DNA from: Oscillibacter valericigenes
GTDB lineage: Bacteria > Bacillota > Clostridia > Oscillospirales > Oscillospiraceae
Reading direction: 5' to 3'
Assembly: GCF_021531915.1 (NCBI RefSeq)
Contig: NZ_JAFBIV010000006.1
Span: 49,899-113,898 of the forward strand
Length of the DNA: 64,000 nucleotides
Position 1 is the stretch's first letter; each line of letters starts with the position of its first letter. Below the pieces are notes generated by a model. The model was not told the origin of the DNA and did no database searches. It saw only the letters and a list, made by a program, of their open reading frames with translations. Of the stretch, positions 47,470 through 56,471 are shown one piece after another. A program made the position numbers and the translations under genes.

Positions 47470-47498
47470 AAGCAACCGCGAAAGCGGTTGCTTTTTTT
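47470..47498 (+). terminator. sfsA-mntP terminator
   Basis: AAGCAACCGC and GCGGTTGCTT pair around GAAA and are followed by TTTTT. Confidence 0.9.
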
Positions 47499-47621
47499 GC
47501 ATGAGCAGGCATATGAACCAGAAGCGGAAAAATCTGCAAAAGAAATACAAGGGCTGCAGATAAAACCAACAGGCAATCATCGATGCTGTCTGAATTTCCG
47601 AGAGTCCACTTTTTTCGATAA

Positions 47622-47665
47622 AAAGTAAAGGTTTTGCATTGAAAACAATGCAAAACCTTTACTTT
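47622..47665 (-). terminator. Terminator of tRNA-Ala, 20-bp perfect stem
   Basis: AAAGTAAAGGTTTTGCATTG and its exact complement are separated by AAAA; on the minus strand a T-rich tail follows the tRNA by 2 nt. The length and perfection are unusual for a terminator. Confidence 0.8.
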
Positions 47666-47667
47666 CT

Positions 47668-47743
47668 TGGTGGAGATAAGCGGGATCGAACCGCTGACCT
47701 CTTGACTGCCAGTCAAGCGCTCTCCCAGCTGAGCTATACCCCC
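47668..47743 (-). tRNA. tRNA-Ala (anticodon GGC)
   Basis: A complete cloverleaf on the minus strand: acceptor GGGGGTA/TATCTCC (two G-U pairs), D arm GCTC/GAGC, anticodon stem CTTGA/TCAAG with loop CTGGCAG (anticodon GGC, reading GCC), T arm AGCGG/CCGCT with TTCGATC, and encoded CCA. Confidence 0.96.
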
Positions 47744-47760
47744 GAACCGGAGCATTTGAA

Positions 47761-47789
47761 AGTATAGCAGGTTGGCACCGACTTGTCAA
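47761..47789 (-). promoter_or_regulatory. tRNA-Ala promoter
   Basis: TTGACA (47789-47784) and TATACT (47766-47761) on the minus strand with a 17-bp spacer. Confidence 0.85.
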
Positions 47790-48049
47790 CACAAAATTGA
47801 TGAAAGTATAAAATTTTTTGAGCTGCTTCAAAGCGGATTATATCAAATAAAGAGCTGCTATAGAAAATAGCGCTGCGGCAGCTTTTTTACGCTGCCATTT
47901 CAAGGCAGTATATTCTTTCGGGCAGCAACCAGGCAATGCCCCGGAAGTTGGAGTTGTAATCGGCGGAGGCTTGTGATAAAATAATATGAATTATAATAAC
48001 TATTATAATAGCATTGGTATGCCTATAGCAGGAAGGGAAGCGAAGCTCC

Positions 48050-49108
48050 ATGAAGATCGTTGTATTGGCGGGGGGACTGTCCACGGAACGGGAAGTCTCC
48101 CTGGTGACGGGCACCTCCGTGTGCAGGGCCCTGCGGCAGAATGGCCACAAGGCCATTCTGGTGGACCTGTTTTGGGGTTTGGAAGAGGTCCCTGCGGATC
48201 TGGAAACGTTGTTTGACGCACCGGACGGCCTGTGTCCCGACGCGAAGATCGCAGTGACCGCACCGGACATTGAGGCGGTGAAAAAGAGCCGGAAGGACCA
48301 GAGCGGACGGCTCTTCGGACCCAACGTGCTGGAACTGTGCTCCCTGGCGGACATCGTATTTCTGGGTCTCCACGGCCAGGACGGCGAGGACGGCCGGGTC
48401 CAGGCCACCTTTGACCTGCTGGATATCAAATACACCGGCGGCGGCTACTTGGCCTCCGGCCTGGCTATGGATAAATCCATGACCAAGCGGATGATGGACT
48501 CTGCCGGCATCCCCACGGCTCCCTGGCGGGATATTCCGTCTTACACCGAAGCCGATATCCCCGCCCTGACGGCGGAGCTGGAGGTCCCCTGCGCGGTGAA
48601 GGTGGTCAACGGCGGTTCCTCCATCGGCGTGGCCCTGCCGGATACCAAGGAGGAACTGGAAGCGGCACTCCGCGAGATGCTGCGGTACGGCAGCCACATC
48701 ATCGTGGAAAAGAAAATTCGCGGCCGGGAACTGACGGTGGCGGTCCTGGGGGACCGTGCCCTGCCTGCTGTGGAGATCGTGCCTGCTGTGAAGGAATTTG
48801 ACTATACAGCGAAGTACCAGACCGGCGGCGCCCGGGAGATTTGCCCCGCTCCCATTACGGCGGAGCAGCAGGAGAAGATGGGGGCTCTGGCCCTGAAGAT
48901 CCACCGGACCCTGGGACTGGAGGTCTACTCCCGGACGGACTTTTTGCTGGACGAGGAGGGGCACTTCTGGTGCCTGGAGGTCAACTCCCTGCCGGGTATG
49001 ACCTCCGCCAGCCTGGTGCCCAAGGAGGCAGCGGCAGCAGGCCTGACCTACAATGAGCTGTGCGAGGAGATCGTGCAGCGGTCCTATCGTTTGAAGAGGA
49101 GAGGTTGA
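48050..49108 (+). CDS. ddl: D-alanine--D-alanine ligase
   Basis: 352 residues. An ATP-grasp enzyme making D-Ala-D-Ala for peptidoglycan. N-terminal VVLAGGLSTEREVSLVTG (about 4-21), central LHGQDGEDGRVQATFDLLDI, ATP-binding GGSSIGV near 185, and C-terminal RTDFLLDEEGHFWCLEVNSL (about 297-316) with metal-binding Asp/Glu/Asn. Tyr or Phe specificity at the dipeptide site cannot be decided by eye. It is followed after 4 nt by murF, the next enzyme of the pathway. Confidence 0.96.
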   Translation: MKIVVLAGGLSTEREVSLVTGTSVCRALRQNGHKAILVDLFWGLEEVPADLETLFDAPDGLCPDAKIAVTAPDIEAVKKSRKDQSGRLFGPNVLELCSLADIVFLGLHGQDGEDGRVQATFDLLDIKYTGGGYLASGLAMDKSMTKRMMDSAGIPTAPWRDIPSYTEADIPALTAELEVPCAVKVVNGGSSIGVALPDTKEELEAALREMLRYGSHIIVEKKIRGRELTVAVLGDRALPAVEIVPAVKEFDYTAKYQTGGAREICPAPITAEQQEKMGALALKIHRTLGLEVYSRTDFLLDEEGHFWCLEVNSLPGMTSASLVPKEAAAAGLTYNELCEEIVQRSYRLKRRG

Positions 49109-49112
49109 TTCG

Positions 49113-50486
49113 ATGCAGCCTATGACCATAAAAGAGATCGCGGCCGCTGTGAACGGCGTCTGGTGGAATCCCCGGGAGGACGCGGCTCCTGTGACTGCCG
49201 TCTGCACCGACAGCCGGAAGATCACGCCCGGCTGCCTGTTTCTGCCCTGGGTGGGGGAGAAGTTCGACGGCCACGATTTCATCGACATGGCTCTGGACAA
49301 GGGCGCCGCGGGTTGCCTGTGTGCCAAGCTGCCCCAGGATATCCGGCGGGACAAATTCTACATCAAGGTGGACGACACCCGTCTGGCCCTGCGGGCCATG
49401 GCCTCCGCCTACCGGGACAAATTTGCCATCCCCTTTGTTCAGATCACCGGCAGCGTGGGCAAGACCACCACGAAGGAGATGATCGCCGCCGTCTTGGGCG
49501 CCAAATACCGGACCCTCAAGACGCCGGAGAATTTCAACAACGACATCGGCACCCCGCTGACCCTGTTCGGCCTGGGGCCGGAGCATGAGGCTGCCGTCAT
49601 CGAGACTGGCATGAACCACTTCGGGGAGATCGAGTATCTGGGCGCCCTGGTGCGGCCGGATGTGGCGGTGATCTCCAACATCGGCGATGCCCACATCGAG
49701 TTCCTGGGCAGTCGGGAGGGGATTTTAAAGGCCAAGTGCGAGATTTTTGAACATTTGAAAGAGGGCGGACTGGTGGTCCTCAACGGCGATGATGCCCTGC
49801 TGAACACCGTCCAGGTGCCCTTCCGGACCATCCGCTGCGGCCAGTCTGAGCACTGCCAGGCCCGCATCACGGAGATCGCGGATCACGGGGTGGACGGCAT
49901 CACCTGCACGGTGGTGACGGAGAAGGATACCTATGCCCTGACTGTCCCCGCCCCCGGGGCCTACATGGCCTATTCCGCCTCCATCGCCGTGGCGGTGGGC
50001 GAGGAGCTGGGCCTCAGCCACGAGGAGATTGTCCGGGGCGTGGCTGCTTATGAGCCCGCCGGCTCCCGGATGCGGGTGGTCCATCTGCCGGAGGGCCGCA
50101 TCCTGCTGGACGACTGCTATAACGCCAACCCCCAGTCCGTCACGGCGGCGCTGGAGGTGCTGGCCAAGACCGAGTGCGACCGCCGGGTAGCTGTACTGGG
50201 AGATATGGGAGAGCTGGGCGCCCTGACGGACCAGGCTCACTACAACATGGGTGCTCTGGCGGCCATGCTGGGCATCGACTTTGTGGCGGCCATCGGCGAA
50301 AAGGCCGCCCGGATCGCGGACGGAACCGCCCAGAGCGGCGGCGAGGTCCTGCATTTTTCAACCAAGGAGGAAGCCCTCAAGACGCTGAAGGAGGAACTGA
50401 GGCCCGGCACCGCCATGCTGGTGAAGGCCTCTCACGCCATGCACTTCGGCGCCTTGGTGGATGCGCTTCAGGAGGACTATGATTGA
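49113..50486 (+). CDS. murF: UDP-MurNAc-tripeptide--D-Ala-D-Ala ligase
   Basis: 457 residues with GAGGAGAG upstream. It adds D-Ala-D-Ala to the UDP-MurNAc tripeptide in the cytosol. Mur ligase motifs: P-loop QITGSVGKTTTKEMIAAVL (about 109-127), NNDIGTPLTL, ETGMNHFGEIEYL, SNIGDAHIEFLGS, and LLDDCYNANPQSVTAALEVL (about 331-350), with C-terminal VLGDMGELG. Operon partner of ddl; its 3' end overlaps the ABC-F gene (ATGATTGA). Confidence 0.97.
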   Translation: MQPMTIKEIAAAVNGVWWNPREDAAPVTAVCTDSRKITPGCLFLPWVGEKFDGHDFIDMALDKGAAGCLCAKLPQDIRRDKFYIKVDDTRLALRAMASAYRDKFAIPFVQITGSVGKTTTKEMIAAVLGAKYRTLKTPENFNNDIGTPLTLFGLGPEHEAAVIETGMNHFGEIEYLGALVRPDVAVISNIGDAHIEFLGSREGILKAKCEIFEHLKEGGLVVLNGDDALLNTVQVPFRTIRCGQSEHCQARITEIADHGVDGITCTVVTEKDTYALTVPAPGAYMAYSASIAVAVGEELGLSHEEIVRGVAAYEPAGSRMRVVHLPEGRILLDDCYNANPQSVTAALEVLAKTECDRRVAVLGDMGELGALTDQAHYNMGALAAMLGIDFVAAIGEKAARIADGTAQSGGEVLHFSTKEEALKTLKEELRPGTAMLVKASHAMHFGALVDALQEDYD

Positions 50487-52380
50487 GATACAGGTAAACG
50501 GCCTGGTGAAATCCTTTGAGGTGGGGAAGAACGTGCTGGACGGCCTCACCTTTCAGATCGACCAGGGCGAGCGGGTGGGCCTGCTGGGAAAAAACGGCGC
50601 CGGCAAGACCACCCTGTTCAAAATACTGACGGGAGAGATGGACTACGACGAGGGCCAGGTGACCATCGGTCAGGGCCGCCGGGTGGGCCTGATCTCCCAG
50701 ATTCCGGTGTACCCTGCCGGGTATACGGTGGAGGATGTGCTGCGCTCCGCCTTCGCCCGCCTGCAAAGATTAGCGGAGGAGATGGAGCAGCTGGCGGACC
50801 GCATGGCGGCGGGTGAGACCGACCCCGCCATCCTGCGGCGGTACGGCGCTCTCAGCGAGCGGTTTGAGGTTTTCGGCGGCTACGACACCGACGTGGCGGT
50901 CAACAAAATCGCCAACGGCCTGTCCATTTCCCGGGAAATGCGGGAGCAGTTGTTTGACAGTCTCTCAGGCGGCGAAAAGACCCGGGTGAACCTGGGGCGC
51001 CTGATCCTGGAGGACACGGACATCCTGCTGCTGGACGAGCCTACCAACCACCTGGACCTCCACGCCACGGAGTGGCTGGAGGAGTATGTCCGGGGCTTCC
51101 GGGGCACCGTGGTGACCATTTCCCACGACCGCTACTTCCTGGACCGCATCGTCACCCGGGTCATTGAGATCGCCGACGGCAAGGCGGAGTTTTACAGCGG
51201 CAATTACAGCTTCTATGCCGTGGAGAAGGAACGCCGGTTCCAGGAGCGCATGAAGCAGTACGAAAAAGAGCAGGCCAAGATCGAGCAGCTGGAGAAGGCG
51301 GCGGAGCAGCTGCGGATGTGGGCCTTCCAGGGCATGGACAAAACCTACCGCCGGGCCATCTCCATGGAAAAACGCATCGAGCGGATGCGGACCACATCCA
51401 AGCCCACCAAGGCCAAAAAGATGGACGCCCGGTTCTCCACCGCCGAGTTCCACGGGGACGAGGTGCTGTCCCTGCGGAATCTGGCCAAATCCTATGGGGA
51501 CAAGCACCTGTTTGAGGGCATCAGTCTGAAAATTGAGGGCGGCGAGCGCATTGCCCTCATTGGCGACAACGGAACGGGCAAGTCCACCCTGATCAAAATG
51601 ATCATGGGGGAGCTGTATCCCGATGACGGCCGTATCCGCACCGGCCCCCAGGTGAAGGCGGCCTATCTGCCTCAGATCATCCACTTTGACCATCCGGACT
51701 GGAATCTGGTGGAGAACATGATGGCCGCCAAGCGGGGCCTTTCTGCCCAGTCGGCCCGGAACCGGCTGGCGGCCTACGATTTCCGGGGCGAGGATGTGAT
51801 GAAGTCGGTCTCTGTCCTGTCCGGCGGCGAGCAGAGCCGCCTGCGGCTATGCATGCTGATGGACGACGACATCAACTTCCTGATCCTGGACGAGCCCACC
51901 AACCACCTGGACATCGACTCCCGGGAGTGGATCGAGGAGGCGGTGGAGGCCTACGACGGCACGCTGCTGTTCGTCAGCCATGACCGCTACTTCATCAACC
52001 GCTTCGCTACCCGTGTCTGGGAACTGGCGGACGGCACCATCACCGACTATCCCATGGGCTTTGCCCAGTACCGGCAGATGAAGGCACAGGAGGAAGCGGA
52101 AAAGACAGAAACGCCAAAACCTGTGAAGGAGAAAACCGTTACAGAGCGTCCCCGGCCCGCCAACCGTGCCCAGCAGGTGGCCCGGAAGCAGCTGACCATC
52201 TGCGAGCGGGACATCGGCAAAACGGAGGAGCGGATGGCGGCGCTGGACGCCGACATGGAGGCCGCTGCCTGCGATTATGAAAAGCTGAACGAACTGTTGA
52301 AGGAGAAAGAGAGTGTGCAGGCGGAGTTGGACGCCCTCTATGAAAAGTGGGAAGCCCTCAGCCTGGAGGCGGGGGAGTGA
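50479..52380 (+). CDS. ABC-F family ATPase
   Basis: 633 residues from the ATG at 50479 overlapping the murF stop. Two nucleotide-binding domains and no membrane helices: Walker A GLLGKNGAGKTTLF, signature LSGGEKTRVNLG, Walker B ILLLDEPTNHLDLHA; second copy LIGDNGTGKSTLIK, LSGGEQSRLRL and ILDEPTNHLDIDS. The charged linker (about 235-320) is the P-site-tRNA interaction motif region of ABC-F proteins, and the C-terminus is a coiled coil (about 555-633). Such proteins act on ribosomes. Resistance versus housekeeping role cannot be told; the setting with prfA suggests housekeeping. Confidence 0.94.
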   Translation: MIEIQVNGLVKSFEVGKNVLDGLTFQIDQGERVGLLGKNGAGKTTLFKILTGEMDYDEGQVTIGQGRRVGLISQIPVYPAGYTVEDVLRSAFARLQRLAEEMEQLADRMAAGETDPAILRRYGALSERFEVFGGYDTDVAVNKIANGLSISREMREQLFDSLSGGEKTRVNLGRLILEDTDILLLDEPTNHLDLHATEWLEEYVRGFRGTVVTISHDRYFLDRIVTRVIEIADGKAEFYSGNYSFYAVEKERRFQERMKQYEKEQAKIEQLEKAAEQLRMWAFQGMDKTYRRAISMEKRIERMRTTSKPTKAKKMDARFSTAEFHGDEVLSLRNLAKSYGDKHLFEGISLKIEGGERIALIGDNGTGKSTLIKMIMGELYPDDGRIRTGPQVKAAYLPQIIHFDHPDWNLVENMMAAKRGLSAQSARNRLAAYDFRGEDVMKSVSVLSGGEQSRLRLCMLMDDDINFLILDEPTNHLDIDSREWIEEAVEAYDGTLLFVSHDRYFINRFATRVWELADGTITDYPMGFAQYRQMKAQEEAEKTETPKPVKEKTVTERPRPANRAQQVARKQLTICERDIGKTEERMAALDADMEAAACDYEKLNELLKEKESVQAELDALYEKWEALSLEAGE

Positions 52381-52402
52381 TCCCGTGCAGAGGAATCATC
52401 CG

Positions 52403-53170
52403 ATGAAGTTATCTGAAAAACTCCAATGCGTCGTGGCAGCCGTGCTGGCCTTGGCGGGCGTCGTGCTGATGACCGTCCGGGCCTGTGGCATGCGGTTTTC
52501 CGGCTTTTTGCTGGTGGGGCTAGCGGTCATACTGGCAGCAGCACTGCTGTTGGACCGTTGGGCGGCTGGTTCCAAAACGGGCCGCCTATGCCGGAGAATT
52601 TTCCAAATCGCACTGACCTTAGCGCTGGTGCCGCTGATCTGCATAGAGAGCTATGTCATCAACGTTGGACGCTCCGACCTGTCCGCTCTCCCCGCCGACG
52701 CGGTGGTGATCCTAGGTGCGGGCGTCAACGGCACGCAGCCGTCCCTGTCCCTCTATACCCGGCTAACTGCGGCGCTGGACTATCTGGAGGAGAATCCGGA
52801 CATCCCGGCGGTGCTCACCGGCGGAAAGGGCTACGGCGAGGAGATCACTGAGGCCCAATGTATGTACGACTGGCTCACCGCCCACGGTGTGGACGGCGGC
52901 CGGCTGATTTTGGAGGAGCAGGCCGGAAATACGGCGGAGAATTTCGCCTTTTCCAAGGAACTGCTGGAGAAACAGGGCATCGACCCGGCGGAGGACAACG
53001 TGGCGGTGGTCACCAACGACTTTCACATTGCCCGGTCCCGGCTCATCGCCGCCCGGCAGGACTATGGACACGCCTTCGGCATCCCGGCCAGACTGCCTTG
53101 GCGCCATCTGGAAGTAAACTATTATCTGCGGGAAGCCTTTGCCGTGGTGAAAACGTGGATATTTGACTGA
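52403..53170 (+). CDS. DUF218/SanA-like membrane protein (ElyC-YdcF family)
   Basis: 255 residues from the ATG at 52403. Membrane helices at about 10-30, 34-52 and 66-84 are followed by a DUF218 domain: DAVVILGAGVNGTQPSLSLY, VLTGGKGYGEEITEA, LEEQAGNTAENFAFSK and VVTNDFHIARS. Family members affect envelope or vancomycin sensitivity in E. coli; the biochemical reaction is unclear. It follows cell-wall genes, consistent with an envelope role. Confidence 0.85.
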   Translation: MKLSEKLQCVVAAVLALAGVVLMTVRACGMRFSGFLLVGLAVILAAALLLDRWAAGSKTGRLCRRIFQIALTLALVPLICIESYVINVGRSDLSALPADAVVILGAGVNGTQPSLSLYTRLTAALDYLEENPDIPAVLTGGKGYGEEITEAQCMYDWLTAHGVDGGRLILEEQAGNTAENFAFSKELLEKQGIDPAEDNVAVVTNDFHIARSRLIAARQDYGHAFGIPARLPWRHLEVNYYLREAFAVVKTWIFD

Positions 53171-53179
53171 GGTATTTAC

Positions 53180-53668
53180 ATGAGTGATATTTTGTGCATC
53201 TATTACTCCCGGACGGGACATACCAAACAGACCATGGAAGAGATTGCCCGGGAACTGGGGGCGGAGATCGTGGAGCTGCGGGACGGCGTGAATCGAAGCG
53301 GCTGGCAGGGCTGGTTTCGATGCGGTCTGGACGCCATGCGCAAGACCACCCGCCCTCTGCGGAAGTTTGAGACCGGCCGGCCCCTCCAGGATTACCGGCT
53401 GGTGATCGTGGGCACCCCCGTGTGGGCGGGCCGGTGCAGCTCTGTGGTGCGGAGCTTTTTGAAGGAGCACGGCGGCAGCCTGCAGAACGCCGCCTACGTC
53501 ATCACCCGGGGCAGCGAGGACAAGAATGAGGAGGTCTACGAGCAGATGGACCAGTATACCCCCTGCGGCCACTGTGCCGCCGTCTCTCTGCGGACCGGCT
53601 CCGTGGGCTACGCCTTCTGGGAGGAGGAGTTCCTGCGGCAGGTGCGGGAGATCCTGAATCAGCAGTAG
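53180..53668 (+). CDS. Flavodoxin-like protein
   Basis: 162 residues, starting 9 nt after the DUF218 gene. FMN-binding P-loop [20 protein letters not shown] (about 6-25) and the [20 protein letters not shown] segment (about 75-94) mark the flavodoxin fold. Two Cys at [10 protein letters not shown] near 132 are unusual and may be redox-active. Partner enzyme unknown. Confidence 0.88.
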   Translation: MSDILCIYYSRTGHTKQTMEEIARELGAEIVELRDGVNRSGWQGWFRCGLDAMRKTTRPLRKFETGRPLQDYRLVIVGTPVWAGRCSSVVRSFLKEHGGSLQNAAYVITRGSEDKNEEVYEQMDQYTPCGHCAAVSLRTGSVGYAFWEEEFLRQVREILNQQ

Positions 53669-53708
53669 GGAGGGGCCTTTTTCAAAGATTTTGGAAAGGA
53701 GCACCCCC

Positions 53709-54782
53709 ATGCTGGATAAACTAAAGCAGCTGGCCCTGCGGTATGAGGACTTGCAGGCCCAACTGGCAGACCCCGCCGTTTACGGCGACATGGACAAGCT
53801 GAAAAGCATCAACCGGGATTTGAAGGAGCTGGGCCCGGTGGTGGAGGCCTATCATGCCTACCAGCAGGCCCTGTCGGACCGGCAGGCGGCGGAACAATTG
53901 CTCCACGACCCGGATTTCCGGGAGCTGGCCCAGGAGGAACTGGCTGACGCCGGGGAACGGCTGGAGCGGCTGGAGCAGGAGTTAAAGCTCCTGCTGCTGC
54001 CCAGGGACCCCAACGACCGCCGCAATGTCATCATGGAGCTGCGGGGCGGCGTGGGCGGGGAGGAGAGCGCCCTGTTTGCCCACTCCCTGCTGCGGATGTA
54101 CACCATGTACGCCCAGTCCAGGGGCTGGAAAATCGACATTGTGAATATGAACGAGACGGAGCTGGGTGGCGTGAAGGAGTGCAGCGTCGTCATTGAGGGC
54201 GAGGGTGCCTGGTCACGGCTGAAATTCGAGAGCGGCGTCCACCGGGTCCAGCGGGTGCCGGAGACGGAGTCCGGCGGCCGCATCCACACCAGCGCCGCCA
54301 CGGTGGCGGTGCTGCCGGAGGTGGAGGACGTGGACGTGGAGCTGAACCCGGCGGACATCGAGATGCAGGTGTTCCGCGCCTCCGGCGCCGGGGGACAGCA
54401 TGTCAACAAGACCTCCTCCGCCGTGCGGCTCATCCACAAGCCCACCGGCACGGTGGTGGAGTGCCAGCAGGAGCGGAGCCAGTTCCAGAACCGGGACAAG
54501 GCCATGCGCATCCTGGCCTCCAAGCTCTATGAGGAGGAACGGGAAAAACGGGATGCCGCCGAGGCGGCGGAGCGTCGCAGCCAGGTGGGCAGCGGCGACC
54601 GCAGCGAGCGCATCCGGACCTATAACTTTCCCCAGGGCCGGGTGACAGACCACCGCATCGGACTGACCCTGTATAAGATCGACGCCATTATGGACGGCGA
54701 TCTGGACGAACTGATCGACGCCCTGGTCACGGCGGACCAGGCAGAGAGATTGAAAAACGGCGCGGACGCCGACCAACGATAG
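53709..54782 (+). CDS. prfA: Peptide chain release factor 1
   Basis: 357 residues from the ATG at 53709 (AAAGGAG upstream). It reads UAA and UAG at the ribosome A site. The catalytic GGQ is at 228-230 in [17 protein letters not shown]; the codon-recognition tripeptide PET follows RVQRVP; the C-terminal helical domain is complete. In many bacteria prmC follows prfA; here a Sua5-CoaE fusion gene follows instead, 21 nt later. Confidence 0.97.
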   Translation: MLDKLKQLALRYEDLQAQLADPAVYGDMDKLKSINRDLKELGPVVEAYHAYQQALSDRQAAEQLLHDPDFRELAQEELADAGERLERLEQELKLLLLPRDPNDRRNVIMELRGGVGGEESALFAHSLLRMYTMYAQSRGWKIDIVNMNETELGGVKECSVVIEGEGAWSRLKFESGVHRVQRVPETESGGRIHTSAATVAVLPEVEDVDVELNPADIEMQVFRASGAGGQHVNKTSSAVRLIHKPTGTVVECQQERSQFQNRDKAMRILASKLYEEEREKRDAAEAAERRSQVGSGDRSERIRTYNFPQGRVTDHRIGLTLYKIDAIMDGDLDELIDALVTADQAERLKNGADADQR

Positions 54783-54803
54783 AAGACAGAAACAGAGGCG
54801 AAC

Positions 54804-56471
54804 ATGATGCAGACGATATATTACGATTTGCGGGACACCAAGGGACAGCAGAAGGAGATCGAGGAGAAGATCAGTGCCGCCGCCAAGATCCTGCGGGAGG
54901 GCGGTCTGGTGGGCATCCCCACGGAGACGGTATACGGTCTGGCTGCCAACGGCCTGGACCCGGTGGCCGTCAAGCGCATTTTTGAGGCCAAGGGCCGTCC
55001 CCAGGATAACCCCCTGATCCTGACCATTCCCGGACAGCAGTGGCTGCCCCGGTTCTGTAAGGACATTCCGCCGCTGGCCTACGTGCTGGCCCGGAAGTTC
55101 TGGCCCGGTCCCCTTACGATGATCTTAAAGTGCCGGAAGGACGTGGTCCCCGACATCATCACCGCAGGGCTGGACACCGTGGCCATGCGCTGCCCCAACC
55201 ACCCCGTGACCCTGGCCATCATCCGCGAGGCGGGCATCCCCGTGGCGGCCCCTAGCGCCAACACCTCCGGCCGCCCCAGCTGCACCACGGCCCAGGACGT
55301 GCTGGAGGATATGGACGGCAAGATCGAGGGCGTGGTGGACGGAGGCCCCTGCACCGTGGGTGTGGAGTCCACCATTCTGGACCTGACCTGCGATCCGCCC
55401 AGGCTGCTGCGTCCCGGCGGACTGCCTCTGGAGGCCCTGGAGCAGCTGATCGGTCCCATCGCCGTGGATAAGGCAGTCACCGGAGCGCTGGCGGAGGGCG
55501 AACAGCCTAAGGCCCCCGGCATGAAGTACCGCCATTATGCCCCCAAGGCCCCTGTGACCGTGGTCACCGGCGCCCCGGAGGCCTCCGCCCGGGTAATCCG
55601 GCAGCATGTGGGTCCAACCAGCGGCGTCATCTGCTTCGACGAGTATGTGGACCTCTTCAAGGAGCAGAAGGTCCAGCCCCTGGGCCCCAGCGGCGACAAG
55701 CTGATCCAGGCCCAGCGGGTGTTTGACGCTCTGCGGGCCTTTGACTCCAGTGATGTGACGGAGATCTATGCCCAGTGTCCCGACAACCGGGGACTGGGAC
55801 TGGCTGTAAGCAACCGCCTGAAAAAGGCGGCAGGCTTCCATGTCATCGAGGCGGACAGCCTGCGGGTGGTGCTGGGCATCACCGGCGGCACCGGCGCCGG
55901 CAAGAGCAGCGCCCTCCAGGCCATCGAAGACCTGGGCGGCGTGGTGGTGGACTGCGACAGGGTGTACCATCAGATGCTGGCGGAGGACCAGGAGATGCGC
56001 AACGCCATCAATGCGGTGTTCCCCGGCGTGTTCCGTGCGGACGGCTCCCTGAACCGCCAGAAGCTGGGCCAGGAGGTCTTTGCCAAGAAGGAACGGCTGG
56101 ACAAGCTCAACAATATCGTCTACCGCTTTCTGATCCCGGAGATCCAGCGGCTGGTAGGGGAGGGTGACGGCCTGTATGCCATTGACGCCATCAACCTGCT
56201 GGAGAGCGGTCTGGACGGCCTCTGTGACCGCACTGTGGCGGTGACGGCCCCTATGGAGCTGCGGGTCCGTCGCATTATGGCCCGGGATGATATTACGGAG
56301 CAGTACGCCCGTATGCGCATCAGCGCCCAGAAGTCAGACGAATATTACCGCACAAAATGCGACTGCGAACTGAATAATGCCGCCGATACGCCGGAGGCCT
56401 TCCGGGAGGAAGCACGGCTGTATTTCAAGCGGCTCATTGACAGCATCAAGGAGGAAAAATCTCATGGATAA
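54804..56471 (+). CDS. Fused threonylcarbamoyl-AMP synthase (Sua5/TsaC) and dephospho-CoA kinase
   Basis: 555 residues. Residues 1-345 are a full Sua5: the YrdC domain (GLVGIPTETVYGLAANGLDP, KGRPQDNPLILTI, VAAPSANTSGRPSCT, SANTSG core) plus linker and Sua5 C-terminal domain (MKYRHYAPKAPVTVVTGAP). It makes threonylcarbamoyl-AMP for the t6A37 modification of tRNA. Residues about 354-555 are CoaE: P-loop GITGGTGAGKSSA from G358, VVDCDRVYHQML, and the lid with RRIMARDD, catalysing the last step of CoA synthesis. The join is in frame, with no internal stop and no ribosome site. Prokaryotic tsaC and prfA neighbours are common; the fusion with CoaE is not something I know as usual. Confidence 0.93.
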   Translation: MMQTIYYDLRDTKGQQKEIEEKISAAAKILREGGLVGIPTETVYGLAANGLDPVAVKRIFEAKGRPQDNPLILTIPGQQWLPRFCKDIPPLAYVLARKFWPGPLTMILKCRKDVVPDIITAGLDTVAMRCPNHPVTLAIIREAGIPVAAPSANTSGRPSCTTAQDVLEDMDGKIEGVVDGGPCTVGVESTILDLTCDPPRLLRPGGLPLEALEQLIGPIAVDKAVTGALAEGEQPKAPGMKYRHYAPKAPVTVVTGAPEASARVIRQHVGPTSGVICFDEYVDLFKEQKVQPLGPSGDKLIQAQRVFDALRAFDSSDVTEIYAQCPDNRGLGLAVSNRLKKAAGFHVIEADSLRVVLGITGGTGAGKSSALQAIEDLGGVVVDCDRVYHQMLAEDQEMRNAINAVFPGVFRADGSLNRQKLGQEVFAKKERLDKLNNIVYRFLIPEIQRLVGEGDGLYAIDAINLLESGLDGLCDRTVAVTAPMELRVRRIMARDDITEQYARMRISAQKSDEYYRTKCDCELNNAADTPEAFREEARLYFKRLIDSIKEEKSHG

